Assembly (NCBI GenBank): GCA_002167345.2
Contig: NHCZ02000012.1
Coordinates: 79,524 to 125,603, forward strand
Source of the DNA: a bacterium TMED46
GTDB lineage: Bacteria > Fidelibacterota > Marinisomatia > Marinisomatales > UBA1611
Reading direction: 5' to 3'
DNA length: 46,080 nucleotides
The notes beneath the pieces were generated by a model. That model did not search any database. It was not told the DNA's origin and saw nothing but the letters and a program-made list of their open reading frames with translations. A program made the translations under genes and the position numbers. Below are positions 26,777-36,470 of this stretch, one piece after another (positions within the stretch are counted from its first letter, which is position 1; each line of letters begins with the position of its first letter).

Positions 26777-29700
26777 TTACTTTTTCTTTATTACCACAAG
26801 GGTAATATCATCATCGTTCATTAAACCAGACATCCAATCATCACCAAGGTCAATCAGAGAATCAATGATACCCTGTGCTGTTTTATCGCCATTTACTGTA
26901 ATACAATCTTTGACCGGTTCATAGTCTAGCATCTCACCCTCATGGTTTACACACTCTGGCAATCCGTCAGATATCAAAACAAGAGCATCGTTTGACTCTA
27001 GATCAAACGAATGTAAATCAAAATCAGCTTTTTTCATTGAACCTAATGGAAGCCCCGGAACAAGTATCTCATTCACATCTTTTGATGAATGCTTATATAA
27101 GTATGCCGGGGGCATACCTGCTGATGTGAAATCAAAAGACCCATTATTAAACTTTGCCATATTTAAAGACATCCGAGTTGTACCAAGGTCGATTGCCTTA
27201 ATAGTTCTATTAAGACGTGTGGTTGTAATTGCAGGTGTGTCAAAGTCTGATCCATAGAGTCCTGCTTTTGTGATGGAGACCATCATGCCAGCATTTAAAC
27301 CATGGCCAGTTGCATCACCACACACAACATACATAGAGCCATCTTCTTGTGGAAAAAAGTCATAATAATCCCCACCAACTTCCGTGGATGTTTTCATGTG
27401 CAGTGCAATATCATAGTCAGGGTGATCTGGTGGGTTTTGCGGTATCAAGGACATTTGGAAATCTCTCGCTTGCTCGAGCTCTTGGATACGTCGTTCTTCC
27501 TCTAGTTGATATTTTTGTTTATGCATACGGTGACGCATGAAAATAAATATACCAATGATGAAAAGGACTGCATAGAATGAGAAAGCCCAAATACTTAAAA
27601 GAGGATGTGGCGTAAATTTGATATCTAACTTTGCAGGTGCGGACCATACCCCATCATCGTTAGAGCCTTGAACCATAAAATTATAAGTGCTTCTTCCAAG
27701 ATTATTATAGGATGCAAAACGTAACCCTTGAGATGATACCCAGTCCCTATCAAATGGCTCTAACTTATACCTGTATTGGTTTTTTACAGTTTGATGATAG
27801 TTGAGAGCCACAAAATCAATACTGAATGATTTTACTCTATGATCGATCACTAGGGTTGAAATACTCTCTCCCCCATTGGAATTATCAGAATCATTGAATG
27901 AGTATATTTCTTTTATTGAATCATCAAAATAGGTTTTCTTAAGTCTAGTAATCACACAGGGTGGTTGATAATCATTGAGTTGCAATGCTGCCGGATTGAC
28001 CAATGTTATGCCCATGGGTCCACCAAAAAATATGCTCCCATCTGGACTCTGATCATAACTATGCCTATGAAAATCTATATTACCTATACCATCTGTAAGA
28101 CTGTAATTGGTGAATGTTGAATTGACCTGATCATAAAATGAAATTCCTTTTTTCGAACTGATCCACAGCCCATTATTTTTATCAACAACCACACCTGTTA
28201 TATAGTTACTCGGTAAACCATTTTGAACAAAATAATGCTCAAAATTATCTTTTTCACTGACATATTTATTAAGGCCTCCATTAGTACCAACCCAGATTAC
28301 TCCATTTTTATCTTCCGTAATACAAGTTATCTGGGAAGAAGAAATACCACTAGTAAAAGCTTTATCAAAGATATGCCCTTCTAACTCAAAATCTTTTCCC
28401 TTTTCAATATCTTCTAATAGCTCATATGGAATCTTAAAAAGTCCATCCATTTCCGTTCCAAGCCAAATATTGCCGCTTGAGTCCTGGGAAATAACTCTTG
28501 CAATTAAATCTGAATTGAAATCTGTGACACTATTGGTTGTTGTATCAATTATCACCATACCAGATCCTGTGGCAACCCAAATCTTATCTTCAATGGGCAA
28601 AATATCATGAACTAGATTATTTGATATTTGTCTTGTTGGCGGAAGGCTATCTGATTCCGAAAACCTAATAATATTTTCAGCATCATAATCGTTCCAAGTA
28701 TCGATCTTTAGTATGCCTTGATCTGTCGCTACCCACAACATCACATCATTTATGATCTCAAGGTCGATTATATAGTTGACATTTAGGAGAGACTTTTCAT
28801 ACTGTTGGTCCCTGATACCATCATATGAGATTTTTTCAAGACCAAAACCAGTAGCGACCCACATCATGCCGTCACTCTGCGTAGTGATAGAATAGATCTT
28901 ATCACTCTTTAGACCCCATTCATTCTCCTGATCATATCTATGGTTCACAAACTTTGGTTTAACATAAGAAAAGAAACTGATACCATTTTGTCCCGTGCCT
29001 ATCCAAACATGGCCAGCTTTGTCTTCAATGAAATCATTTATTTCATTATCCGCTATTGATGCTTTGTCAATGGGGTCATGCTCAAAATGGTTTGCCGGCG
29101 GAGGACCTTCAGAATAGGGATCTTCTCCCACCAATAAACAGTTCAGTCCAGAATGATTTTCAGTAGTATACCACAAACGACCTGACTTAACTGCAATAAG
29201 TATTTCAGATATATCATTTTCTATTATACTGTCTGCATATGGTGTCATCTGGATATTAAAAAAACTTGACTCTGAAGAGATGTAACGAGAAATACCATTT
29301 TGGGTTGCTATCCAAAGTTCATTTCTCTTTTCATCCCAATCCAAATCTTTAACATAATTTGAAACTATTGACGTATTCTGTTTACTTTTTCTATAAACAT
29401 CTATACTACCACCGAGACCACCATTTAATTTGAATAGACCATTTGAGGTTCCAACCCAAATATCGTTTTTGGCTCCGCGCTCTATAGCATTCACAGCTAT
29501 ATCATTTAATCCAGCTTCAATACCTACTTTGATAATTTGATTTGACTTGATATCATAGTAGCGCAGGCCAGAATTGGTTCCAATTAAAATAGTGCCATCG
29601 GAGTCTTTACTTATAATGGTAACCATCTCATCATATATAACTGATTCATCTGAACAATTAAAACATGTCAATACGCTATCAACACTATTGTACTGATAAA

Positions 29701-30157
29701 CTAAACCACTATCTTTCAATTTGATATAAATATTACCTTGATCGTCATCAATAATAGTTTCAGAATTAATGAGCTCTGCTCTTTCAAGATCAATAGGCCT
29801 TGAAAATTTTCTTTTTGATGGATCAAACTTACTGACGCCTAATTCTGTACCAACCCAAATCATATGACTGGCATCTTCATAAACGGTTGAGACCTTATTG
29901 CCGAGAAGTGATAATTCATTGAATGAGTTCATTTGATAATTTGTAAACTCATAGCCATCATAAACATCAAGGCCATTTTCAGTGCCAAAATACATGAAAC
30001 CATTCCGATCTTCATAAATTACCTTAACAGTGCTCTCAGCAAGCCCATCCTTAACAGATATATTTTTGAAGGAAAAATCGGTTTGACCAAAAATATAACA
30101 AGAAAAGGCCATTAAGGTGATGATGCTTTTGTGCAGATATTTTTTATTATTCAGCAT
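26777..30157 (-). CDS. Propeller sensor with SpoIIE-type PP2C phosphatase output
   Basis: 1126 residues. After a signal peptide come about 12-14 two-component-type propeller repeats (forms such as IYEDRNGFMYFGTENGLDVYDG and EDKNGVIWVGTNGGLNKY), then a Y_Y_Y-like domain (YRYKLEPFDRDWVSS...LGRSTYNF). A transmembrane helix (WAFSFYAVLFIIGIFIFM), a coiled coil (YQLEEERRIQELEQARDFQMSL) and a SpoIIE/RsbU phosphatase domain follow, with GGDYYDFF, GDATGHGLNAGM, FTSAGMPPAYLY, LISDGLPE and NDDDITLVVI. The acidic metal ligands are present. Such proteins sense an extracytoplasmic signal and dephosphorylate an anti-sigma-factor antagonist. No partner STAS or kinase gene is in the window. It leads the operon with TlpA, barrel and selenoprotein, so it may sense envelope state (inference). 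Confidence 0.93.
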   Translation of the reverse strand: MLNNKKYLHKSIITLMAFSCYIFGQTDFSFKNISVKDGLAESTVKVIYEDRNGFMYFGTENGLDVYDGYEFTNYQMNSFNELSLLGNKVSTVYEDASHMIWVGTELGVSKFDPSKRKFSRPIDLERAELINSETIIDDDQGNIYIKLKDSGLVYQYNSVDSVLTCFNCSDESVIYDEMVTIISKDSDGTILIGTNSGLRYYDIKSNQIIKVGIEAGLNDIAVNAIERGAKNDIWVGTSNGLFKLNGGLGGSIDVYRKSKQNTSIVSNYVKDLDWDEKRNELWIATQNGISRYISSESSFFNIQMTPYADSIIENDISEILIAVKSGRLWYTTENHSGLNCLLVGEDPYSEGPPPANHFEHDPIDKASIADNEINDFIEDKAGHVWIGTGQNGISFFSYVKPKFVNHRYDQENEWGLKSDKIYSITTQSDGMMWVATGFGLEKISYDGIRDQQYEKSLLNVNYIIDLEIINDVMLWVATDQGILKIDTWNDYDAENIIRFSESDSLPPTRQISNNLVHDILPIEDKIWVATGSGMVIIDTTTNSVTDFNSDLIARVISQDSSGNIWLGTEMDGLFKIPYELLEDIEKGKDFELEGHIFDKAFTSGISSSQITCITEDKNGVIWVGTNGGLNKYVSEKDNFEHYFVQNGLPSNYITGVVVDKNNGLWISSKKGISFYDQVNSTFTNYSLTDGIGNIDFHRHSYDQSPDGSIFFGGPMGITLVNPAALQLNDYQPPCVITRLKKTYFDDSIKEIYSFNDSDNSNGGESISTLVIDHRVKSFSIDFVALNYHQTVKNQYRYKLEPFDRDWVSSQGLRFASYNNLGRSTYNFMVQGSNDDGVWSAPAKLDIKFTPHPLLSIWAFSFYAVLFIIGIFIFMRHRMHKQKYQLEEERRIQELEQARDFQMSLIPQNPPDHPDYDIALHMKTSTEVGGDYYDFFPQEDGSMYVVCGDATGHGLNAGMMVSITKAGLYGSDFDTPAITTTRLNRTIKAIDLGTTRMSLNMAKFNNGSFDFTSAGMPPAYLYKHSSKDVNEILVPGLPLGSMKKADFDLHSFDLESNDALVLISDGLPECVNHEGEMLDYEPVKDCITVNGDKTAQGIIDSLIDLGDDWMSGLMNDDDITLVVIKKK

Positions 30158-30171
30158 GAGCTTTTATCATT

Positions 30172-30200
30172 AAAAAAAAAGGCGACTAATGACAGTCACC
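30172..30200 (-). terminator. Rho-independent terminator after the selenoprotein at 30297
   Basis: On the minus strand GGTGACT, loop GTCATT, AGTCGCC and a run of nine T, between the stop at 30297 and the phosphatase gene starting at 30157. Confidence 0.88.
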
Positions 30201-30296
30201 TAATTTAACAAAGGGGAATTGTTTATTTTACAATTTACTTAATAAATAAATGACTTCTCAGGCACTAGCTGATTCAGGGCCGCCAAAAATGTGAAA

Positions 30297-31241
30297 TCAA
30301 TTATTTTCCGATACGATATATGAATTAGGCGGCAAAGCAATTGTATTCTCATCTGGTAATTCACCATAAAGGACATACTGTACCAATGTAATAATATCAA
30401 GAATGTTTATAACACCATCTTCTCTAATATCACTGATCTCATAGCCACAACCCTCATCTACACCCAAGAGGACAATATCGGACAAACGAAGTATATCAAA
30501 CAGATTTATGGTTGGATTATGATCGGTCATACCAACAGACCCATCTATATTGCCAGTAACATATATTTCTAAGTTATTACAAATATCGCAAGCATCACCG
30601 AGGCCATCCAAATCAAGATCTAATTGGTCATCATTAGGGATATCAATACAATTGTCGGTACTATCCATTACCCCATCTCCATCTTCATCTCTTGGCACAT
30701 ATGATAACCCAAGTTCTATAGCAGCCATGATCGCACCTTCATTATATCCTGAAGAAGTGTATAAGACCTCATGGTTATGATCTAGAACTACATTATGTGG
30801 AATATAACCATCTCCAAATAGACTCCACGCTTCTCCACCACTTGATCCGCCATCTATCATAGGATATGTAATACCAAATGCTGAGGCCCATCCTGCACAT
30901 GTGTAGGATGTCCAGTCAAAGCCATTGGCAATTATATTGAGATAATTTTCATTTTCTGCTAAGAAGTCCTGCCATATACTCTCTGTTTGTGGAGCCTCCA
31001 CCTGACAGGATGGTCACCAAGATGTAAATAGGTTTATCCAAGTAACCTTTCCATCTCCTTCTTCAAATAAACTCCAGTAATCACCCATTACGATATCAGG
31101 ATTAACATCTTCTCCGTTCATACAAAGTGGGCCACTAAAATCAGGGGAAATATCTCCAACCTGCAGTTGAGCCTGAATAGGCATTAATGCAAGCGCGGTG
31201 AATACAAATAAACGAAGGTTTGATAAAAAAATGATTCTCAT
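30297..31241 (-). CDS. Secreted selenoprotein redoxin (UPSC) with TSP3 and dockerin-like repeats
   Basis: One frame of 314 residues if the TGA at 31014-31016 is Sec. Signal peptide ending MPIQA before Gln; N-terminal SGPLCMNG; WINLFTSW-U76-P-S-C79-Q; then TSYTCAGW; cis-proline segment DGYIPHNVVLD. Thrombospondin-3-like calcium repeats come next (DEDGDGVMDSTDNC, DLDLDGLGDACDIC), then two dockerin-like repeats (NLFDILRLSDIVLL and DIREDGVINILDIITL). Its UPSC differs from the UGYC pair, so it is not a recent copy. SECIS-type hairpin at 30983-31008. A gene caller would give 31014-31241 and 30297-31001. It follows the Omp28-like selenoprotein at 31321 by 79 bases and is followed by a terminator. 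Confidence 0.92.
30983..31008 (-). promoter_or_regulatory. Candidate bacterial SECIS element (selenoprotein 30297)
   Basis: In the mRNA: outer stem CUGU/ACAG, inner stem GUGG/CCAC, apical loop AGGCU starting 16 nt after the UGA. Compared with 23547 the inner pair G-C is replaced by U-A, a compensatory change that keeps the stem. Confidence 0.82.
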
Positions 31242-31320
31242 GACTTAAATGTGCTTGATTCTATTGATCTAGGCAAGAACAATCCGACTATACTTTTAAG
31301 ATATTTAAAGAAACTAGTAA

Positions 31321-32526
31321 CTAGCCTCCTGCCATTACCACATCTACCAGTACTATCAGGTCGAAGTTATTTATTGTTCCATCTTCAAGCATATCTATAG
31401 ACTGGCAATCATTTGGAGGAAGCCCGCTACCATCAAGAAGATCAGATAGTGCTAAAACATCAGCCACACCAATAATCGGAGTAAAGTTTTCTCCATGAGC
31501 ATCGAGGTCTACATTCCCTTGAATATTTACAAGTCCATTACATGCGTCACAGGCATCTCCATATTCGTCTCCATCAGCATCCTCTTGACCAGGATTGTAT
31601 ACATAGTGACAGTTATCATAAAGATAAGTCAATTCATCACCATCTGGATCAGGATCTAGATTATTTATATTTCTTGTTTGAGCTTGAGTAATGGGATGGT
31701 CAGATCCTTCACTTTGAAATTGTTGCACAATAGCAACTATTTTAATATTCGAATGCTCCCAGGCATCTGACAAGAGGACATTGTGCTCAAAGATCTCTGA
31801 CTGTCCCGCTTCGCTTACCGAAACTGGATTCTTATTAGCTTCACTCTTTGTGACGTACCTTCTTGCTACATTCCTGGCGTTATGCCACTGCCCAATACTC
31901 CCCCAGAAGGAATAAATATTATCTTCAACAGCGAATACTTCAACATAGGTATTCTCAATGTTTACAGTAGTATCAATATCATTGTCAATTAGTATCTCTA
32001 CACTAAAATTGACCTCATTATCTCCAGGCTCATACTCACCTGATATGCCAAGACGAAATGCAGATGGCAGGTCATAATGCTCATGATATAACTCTAAATA
32101 TCCTGGATATATGGATTCCCAGTTCCCACCACTGGCTCCACCCACCTGATTATGCACACCATTCCATACAGTGGTCGGGTAAGCATTAACTCCATATAGA
32201 CCAGCTCTCATGGAAAAAGCTGGTTGGAGTAAAAAGTCAGAGGAGTCTGGAGTGTAAGTTGGACTGTGCCATTCAATTGAGTGTAATGTACCTGGGAATT
32301 CTTTTAGAAGTGTATCAATCGCGAAACTCGCGGATGGACAGTATGGTCAGTTAAGACCTGTAAAGTCTTCAACATAAACATTTTGACCACTTTGAGAAGC
32401 ATTCATAACAGCCATGCGTAGATTCTCGAACGCAATGTGTCTATGATCAAGTGCCTGTGCAGATAGGAAAGTAGAAATAAATGTGATCGTAATAATTGAA
32501 AGTGCTATTGAGCGAGCTTTTTTCAT
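31321..32526 (-). CDS. Omp28-like secreted selenoprotein (UPYC) with TSP3 and dockerin-like repeats
   Basis: 401 residues when the TGA at 32347-32349 is read as Sec. The start at 32526 is set by AAGAGG six bases upstream and a signal peptide (MKKARSIALSIITITFISTFLSA). The active site is VEDFTGLN-U60-P-Y-C63-P, matching the EDFTGxWCxxCP motif of Omp28-like thioredoxin-fold proteins, and NAYPTTVWNG is the cis-proline region. A beta-rich domain with QWHNARNVARRYV follows, then calcium-type repeats (DADGDEYGDACDACN) and two dockerin-like repeats (IGVADVLALSDLL, MLEDGTINNFDLIVL). A gene caller would give 32347-32583 and 31321-32211. It is probably at the cell surface; the redox partner is unknown. 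Confidence 0.92.
32320..32332 (-). promoter_or_regulatory. Candidate bacterial SECIS element (selenoprotein 31321)
   Basis: Stem CGCG/CGCG (plus an A-U closing pair) with the G-containing loop AGUUU/GUU, starting 18-19 nt after the UGA. It is identical at 33720-33732, and the sequence-varied form at 37419-37431 still pairs. Confidence 0.78.
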
Positions 32527-32666
32527 GATTAACCTCTTGGTAGTTCTCAATTCAGGATGACACAATAATAGTTGAAAACACATATAAAACTCAATAGTTA
32601 ATATTATGAGCTTTAAAATAAAAAATTATATTTTTCAATAAATTAATAACGTTGGGAAAAGTCTAT

Positions 32667-32697
32667 AAAAAAAGGCGGTTGCAAGAACCACCTTTTT
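32667..32697 (-). terminator. Rho-independent terminator after the selenoprotein at 32727
   Basis: On the minus strand GGTGGTT, loop CTTGC, AACCGCC (one G-U pair) followed by a T run. It separates the selenoprotein ending at 32727 from the next gene starting at 32526. Confidence 0.88.
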
Positions 32698-32726
32698 TAT
32701 AACTATGCTAAATTTAAAAATTAAAA

Positions 32727-33902
32727 CTAGAACGCACCTTCCATTACAAAGGAAGCAAGTGCAATAACATCAATTATATTAACATCACCATCTCCAGTTA
32801 GATCGCCGGCTTGATATCCACAACTTTCTTCTTCTCCTGATTGGATAATCTCCGAAAGTTTTAAAACGTCAAACACATCAATAGTTACCGTTGGTTCTAG
32901 GCTACTAGTATCATAATACCAATAATCACCACTGACATTACCAGGAATGTATATGTTTGTGTTGTCGCAGAGATCACATGCATCGCCTAGTCCATCTCCA
33001 TCTATATCTTCTTGCCCAGGGTTATAGTCTGCCATACAATTATCTTCATTATTGGCCACACCATCCTGATCCGTATCAAATTCGTTAACATTTATCTCTT
33101 GAACTTGAAATACTTCATAATTCCCATAATTCTGAACCATTGAAATAATTTTAACACTGTCAGAGTTCCATGCTTCTTCATCTATCTCAAATGATCCTGA
33201 AAAAGTTTGTGATTGCCCAGCTGAATTGATGGTCAGGTCTTCAGTACCTATCCAATACCTTGCTACATTCCTTGCATTATGGTCCTGGTTTGCACCTGCC
33301 CAGTATGACATAATGTTATCCTCTACAACTATTATTTCTACTTTTTGGTTCTGGACAGAATAGTTATCATCCATAGAAACAGTAATCTCATAATTAACTG
33401 TTGAGCCATCTTTTATTCCATTGATAATGATCTCATAGGGGGTTTCAGTTCCAATAAGATCATTATAAAACCCGATAAAATAATTATATGCTGGTTCCCA
33501 ATTACCATTGGCCCAACCGCCTGTCAGGTCATAAATACCATTCCATTCTGAATGTGGGATGCCTCCTACGCCATAAAGACTAGCTCTTGCACCGTAGCAG
33601 CCTCCAAAGTTGTCATAATAATAACACTCTTCAAAGTCAGAATCTCCTGGCGTATAGCCCGCTGAGTGCCACTCAGTGCTGATTAGGGTTCCAGGAAACT
33701 CATCTAACATTTCTGAAATCGCGAAACTCGCGGATGGACAGTATGGTCAGTTTAATCCTGTAAAATCATCAACAAAAACACGCTGACTTGACCTTGATGC
33801 AGCTTCAACTCTAGTTCTTAATTCTTCAACGGCCATATCAATAGGGTCCAATTGCTGTGCAAAGGGTAGTGATATCAATAGTATTAAATATACGTTTTTC
33901 AT
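32727..33902 (-). CDS. Omp28-like secreted selenoprotein (UPYC) with TSP3 and dockerin-like repeats
   Basis: 391 residues read through the TGA at 33747-33749. It starts at ATG 33902 with signal peptide MKNVYLILLISLPFA before Gln-Gln. Then VDDFTGLN-U52-P-Y-C55-P and GGIPHSEWNG (cis-proline). A beta-rich domain with NQDHNARNVARYW is followed by calcium-type repeats (DTDQDGVANNEDNC, DIDGDGLGDACDLC) and two dockerin-like repeats (IDVFDVLKLSEII, DLTGDGDVNIIDVIAL). The conventional call begins only at 33710, missing both the leader and the active site. It is a paralogue of the genes at 31321 and 36471. It follows the barrel gene by 74 bases and is ended by a terminator. Confidence 0.93.
33720..33732 (-). 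promoter_or_regulatory. Candidate bacterial SECIS element (selenoprotein 32727)
   Basis: The same CGCGA GUU UCGCG hairpin as at 32320, at the same distance from the UGA. A block of 36 nt spanning the hairpin and UGA is identical between the two genes. Confidence 0.78.
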
Positions 33903-33976
33903 TTTTTTACTTTAATTATTAAAAATTCATTAAAATTAACTGTAGAGTCTAACATTCTTCGTATAATAGAGCAAAC

Positions 33977-35953
33977 TTAGAAACTAGCACTGTAACTGAT
34001 CTTAACCCCATCATTGAAGGGGGGTATAAGTCTGCAAACACCATTACTGCAAAAGAGCCCGCCTTGAATAGAGCCATACATAATTGAGAGTCTTTGTGAT
34101 GATGTGATATTATAGGCAAACTCCACGGAGACCCAACGATTTTGTATCCAACTGGGTGGTTCAATATTGTTCCTTTTTCCTGTAAAGTATTTTAGATCAC
34201 CAGAGATCAATGCTTCAAGTGGATTATAGTATGGGTCATATGGTGAGCTTGCTTCATATGCATTGGTCATATCATGGGTAATAGTAAAAGACCATTTAGG
34301 AGCTTTACTTATAGATAGATAAATCAGCCGATTATATTGTGTTTTTACAGTACCATCTGGATTTGCAAGCTGACTTACGGTCTCATCATATGTATTTGAA
34401 TAATCGTCAGGGTCATACATGGTCCATGATGAGTCACCAGCATTAAATGTTGTAGCATTACCCTTTGACCTGTTCACCTTCTCTCTCTCTTGGTACTGAA
34501 AACCCAGACCAACAGTATATCCATTATCAAAGATATAGTTTACTTCTAGGGGAATCGTAAAAGCTTTACTTTGTTGCCATAATTTGGACTCAACATTAAA
34601 AGGAGATGTATAATTGGTATCATAAAGCTCAACTTCTGTTGAATCAAAATATGTCTCATCATTCCAGACAAGTGTATCATAGACCCATGTTAGTGAAGTA
34701 TCTACAGATGAAATATCAACCTGTGTACCTTCAAAATATCGTATAGTCTTTAAAATTTCTTTATTTGAACCCCTACCAAGTTTGAAATATAATTTATCAC
34801 TGAATGCGTACCCACTGACTTCCTGATAATTCTCCCAATATGGTAAAGCAGATATGTCTGAACTTGGTAGAAAGCCATCAATAGCCTTATCTGTCCATTC
34901 AAATGACCCAACTGACTGCCATGTCTCATTTCGACTGAGATGTGCGTATTGCGCCGTTACGGACAATCCAAAAAGCGATCCATTTAACTCAACTTGCGCC
35001 CCTCTTTCATCATTAAAATTATAGTTGTGTGTCAGGCGACCAAGTAAGGTAGAGTTATGTTCCTTACCAAGTGTTGGCATCTGTTGGTATTCTATCTGGT
35101 TCCCATAATCATCAGACGTTATATCACCATATGCTTTATCAAAAGCATACCGTTTGTATTCAGTTGAGATACCCCAATTACCAAAATAAAAATTAAAATT
35201 TTGATAATAGCCATGCCCTTTCAGCAAAGTATCATTAGGTATGGTACCAAACATAGTTACTTTTTCTGTTGAAACTTTATCTACGTACTCTACAAAAAGA
35301 TCTGCATTGCCGCCTGACCATGTAGCGTAGGCACCTTTAAGGTCATGATTGACCAAAACAGATGGACCAAAATTTACATCATGTTCCTCATTTGACCTTA
35401 GCTGGGTAAGACCTAATGCAATAAGACCTCTGTTGTACTCTAATCGATTTGCCATCATACTATGAATATTATTGTATTCCGGCGTTCTTGTATCTGCTCC
35501 CATATTCCATATACTTGAATTTCCATTCATATGACTTGCAGAAAAAGAGCCACCGTCATACTCGATCAACAACCCTCTGGTGCCATTATCAAAATTAGTC
35601 ACTTGATCATCAAACTGATTAAGGAGAAGTCCTCTCCCCCAGAACTCATAGAGGTCACCCAATTTTAGGATAAAATCTCCCGTTGAGTATTCAAGCCTAA
35701 ATTTTCTTATATCATTATTCCCAAAGCCAATGTCAGGAGGATTTGAATATTCATACTGGATCCAACCTTGAAGGTCATTGTAAAATATATTTAGATCAAG
35801 TATGTTTTCAGAGAAGTCGTAAAATCCGTAACTGTTTCCAAAATTTGAATTCACAGCTCCATTCATATCTACTTGATCAGCGAAAATAAATGACGTAGTA
35901 ATTATAAGTACAAATGCTTCTTTTAAGATCTTAGTCTTCAAATGTTTCTTCAA
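33977..35953 (-). CDS. Outer-membrane beta-barrel, DUF6029-like
   Basis: 658 residues. The start is a TTG at 35953, supported by GGAG seven bases upstream and a signal peptide (MKKHLKTKILKEAFVLIITTSFIFA). It overlaps the TlpA gene by 23 bases, so translation is coupled. Shared with the paralogue at 23912: IQYEYSNPPDIG, KFRLEYSTGDFILKLGD, FWGRGLLLNQFDDQ and the end MYGSIQGGLFCSNGVCRLIP with a conserved Cys pair. It lacks the DxDGDGxWD insertions. Alternating strands and terminal aromatic residues (SYSASF) fit an outer-membrane barrel. It sits between TlpA and an Omp28-like selenoprotein in the same transcription unit. Confidence 0.85.
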   Translation of the reverse strand: MKKHLKTKILKEAFVLIITTSFIFADQVDMNGAVNSNFGNSYGFYDFSENILDLNIFYNDLQGWIQYEYSNPPDIGFGNNDIRKFRLEYSTGDFILKLGDLYEFWGRGLLLNQFDDQVTNFDNGTRGLLIEYDGGSFSASHMNGNSSIWNMGADTRTPEYNNIHSMMANRLEYNRGLIALGLTQLRSNEEHDVNFGPSVLVNHDLKGAYATWSGGNADLFVEYVDKVSTEKVTMFGTIPNDTLLKGHGYYQNFNFYFGNWGISTEYKRYAFDKAYGDITSDDYGNQIEYQQMPTLGKEHNSTLLGRLTHNYNFNDERGAQVELNGSLFGLSVTAQYAHLSRNETWQSVGSFEWTDKAIDGFLPSSDISALPYWENYQEVSGYAFSDKLYFKLGRGSNKEILKTIRYFEGTQVDISSVDTSLTWVYDTLVWNDETYFDSTEVELYDTNYTSPFNVESKLWQQSKAFTIPLEVNYIFDNGYTVGLGFQYQEREKVNRSKGNATTFNAGDSSWTMYDPDDYSNTYDETVSQLANPDGTVKTQYNRLIYLSISKAPKWSFTITHDMTNAYEASSPYDPYYNPLEALISGDLKYFTGKRNNIEPPSWIQNRWVSVEFAYNITSSQRLSIMYGSIQGGLFCSNGVCRLIPPFNDGVKISYSASF

Positions 35954-36458
35954 GATTATTCTCCAAAAGTTGTTTGATCTGGTTATTCACCTCAATTTCT
36001 TCTCCTGATATGTAGCCTTGATGACGCCATTTTACTTCGCCACCTTTGTCTACAAGTATCATAGTGGGCATTACCATCCCATTTAATTTCTTTGAGATCG
36101 TTTTATTAGGATCCATTCCAATATAGAATTTATAATCTTGAGCTCTAACATATGACTTTACTTTACCCATTGATCTGGGAGTATCTGTATTGATCATCAA
36201 GACCTTGAATCCGTCACTGGAATAATCCTGATGGTACTGGTCTAGGTATCTCATTAGCTTTTTACATGGCACGCACCATGTAGCCCAAAAATCGATCATA
36301 AGAGGACCATCATCAACGAGTTCATGTATAGTTGTGGTCGTACCATCAAGTAACCGTATCTTAAGATCCGGTATGGTATTCCCAATATCCGCACTTTCGG
36401 CAAATATAAGATTTATTATGAAGAAGAAGTAAAAAGTAAATCTAAATATTGGTTTCAT
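35931..36458 (-). CDS. TlpA-type thiol-disulfide oxidoreductase (WCVPC)
   Basis: 175 residues. Signal peptide MKPIFRFTFYFFFIINLIFA, then GNTIPDLKIRLLDG, MIDFWATWCVPCKKLMRYL, VLMINTDTPRSMGKVKSY, IGMDPNKTISKKL, VMPTMILVDKGGE and WRHQGYISGEE. It is the third conventional TlpA copy and the most diverged of the three (CVPC rather than CEPC). It begins 12 bases after the selenoprotein at 36471 and overlaps the barrel gene. Role as for the family: periplasmic thiol reduction, with likely partners being these neighbours (inference). Confidence 0.92.
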   Translation of the reverse strand: MKPIFRFTFYFFFIINLIFAESADIGNTIPDLKIRLLDGTTTTIHELVDDGPLMIDFWATWCVPCKKLMRYLDQYHQDYSSDGFKVLMINTDTPRSMGKVKSYVRAQDYKFYIGMDPNKTISKKLNGMVMPTMILVDKGGEVKWRHQGYISGEEIEVNNQIKQLLENNLEETFED

Positions 36459-36470
36459 AAACTATTTAGC

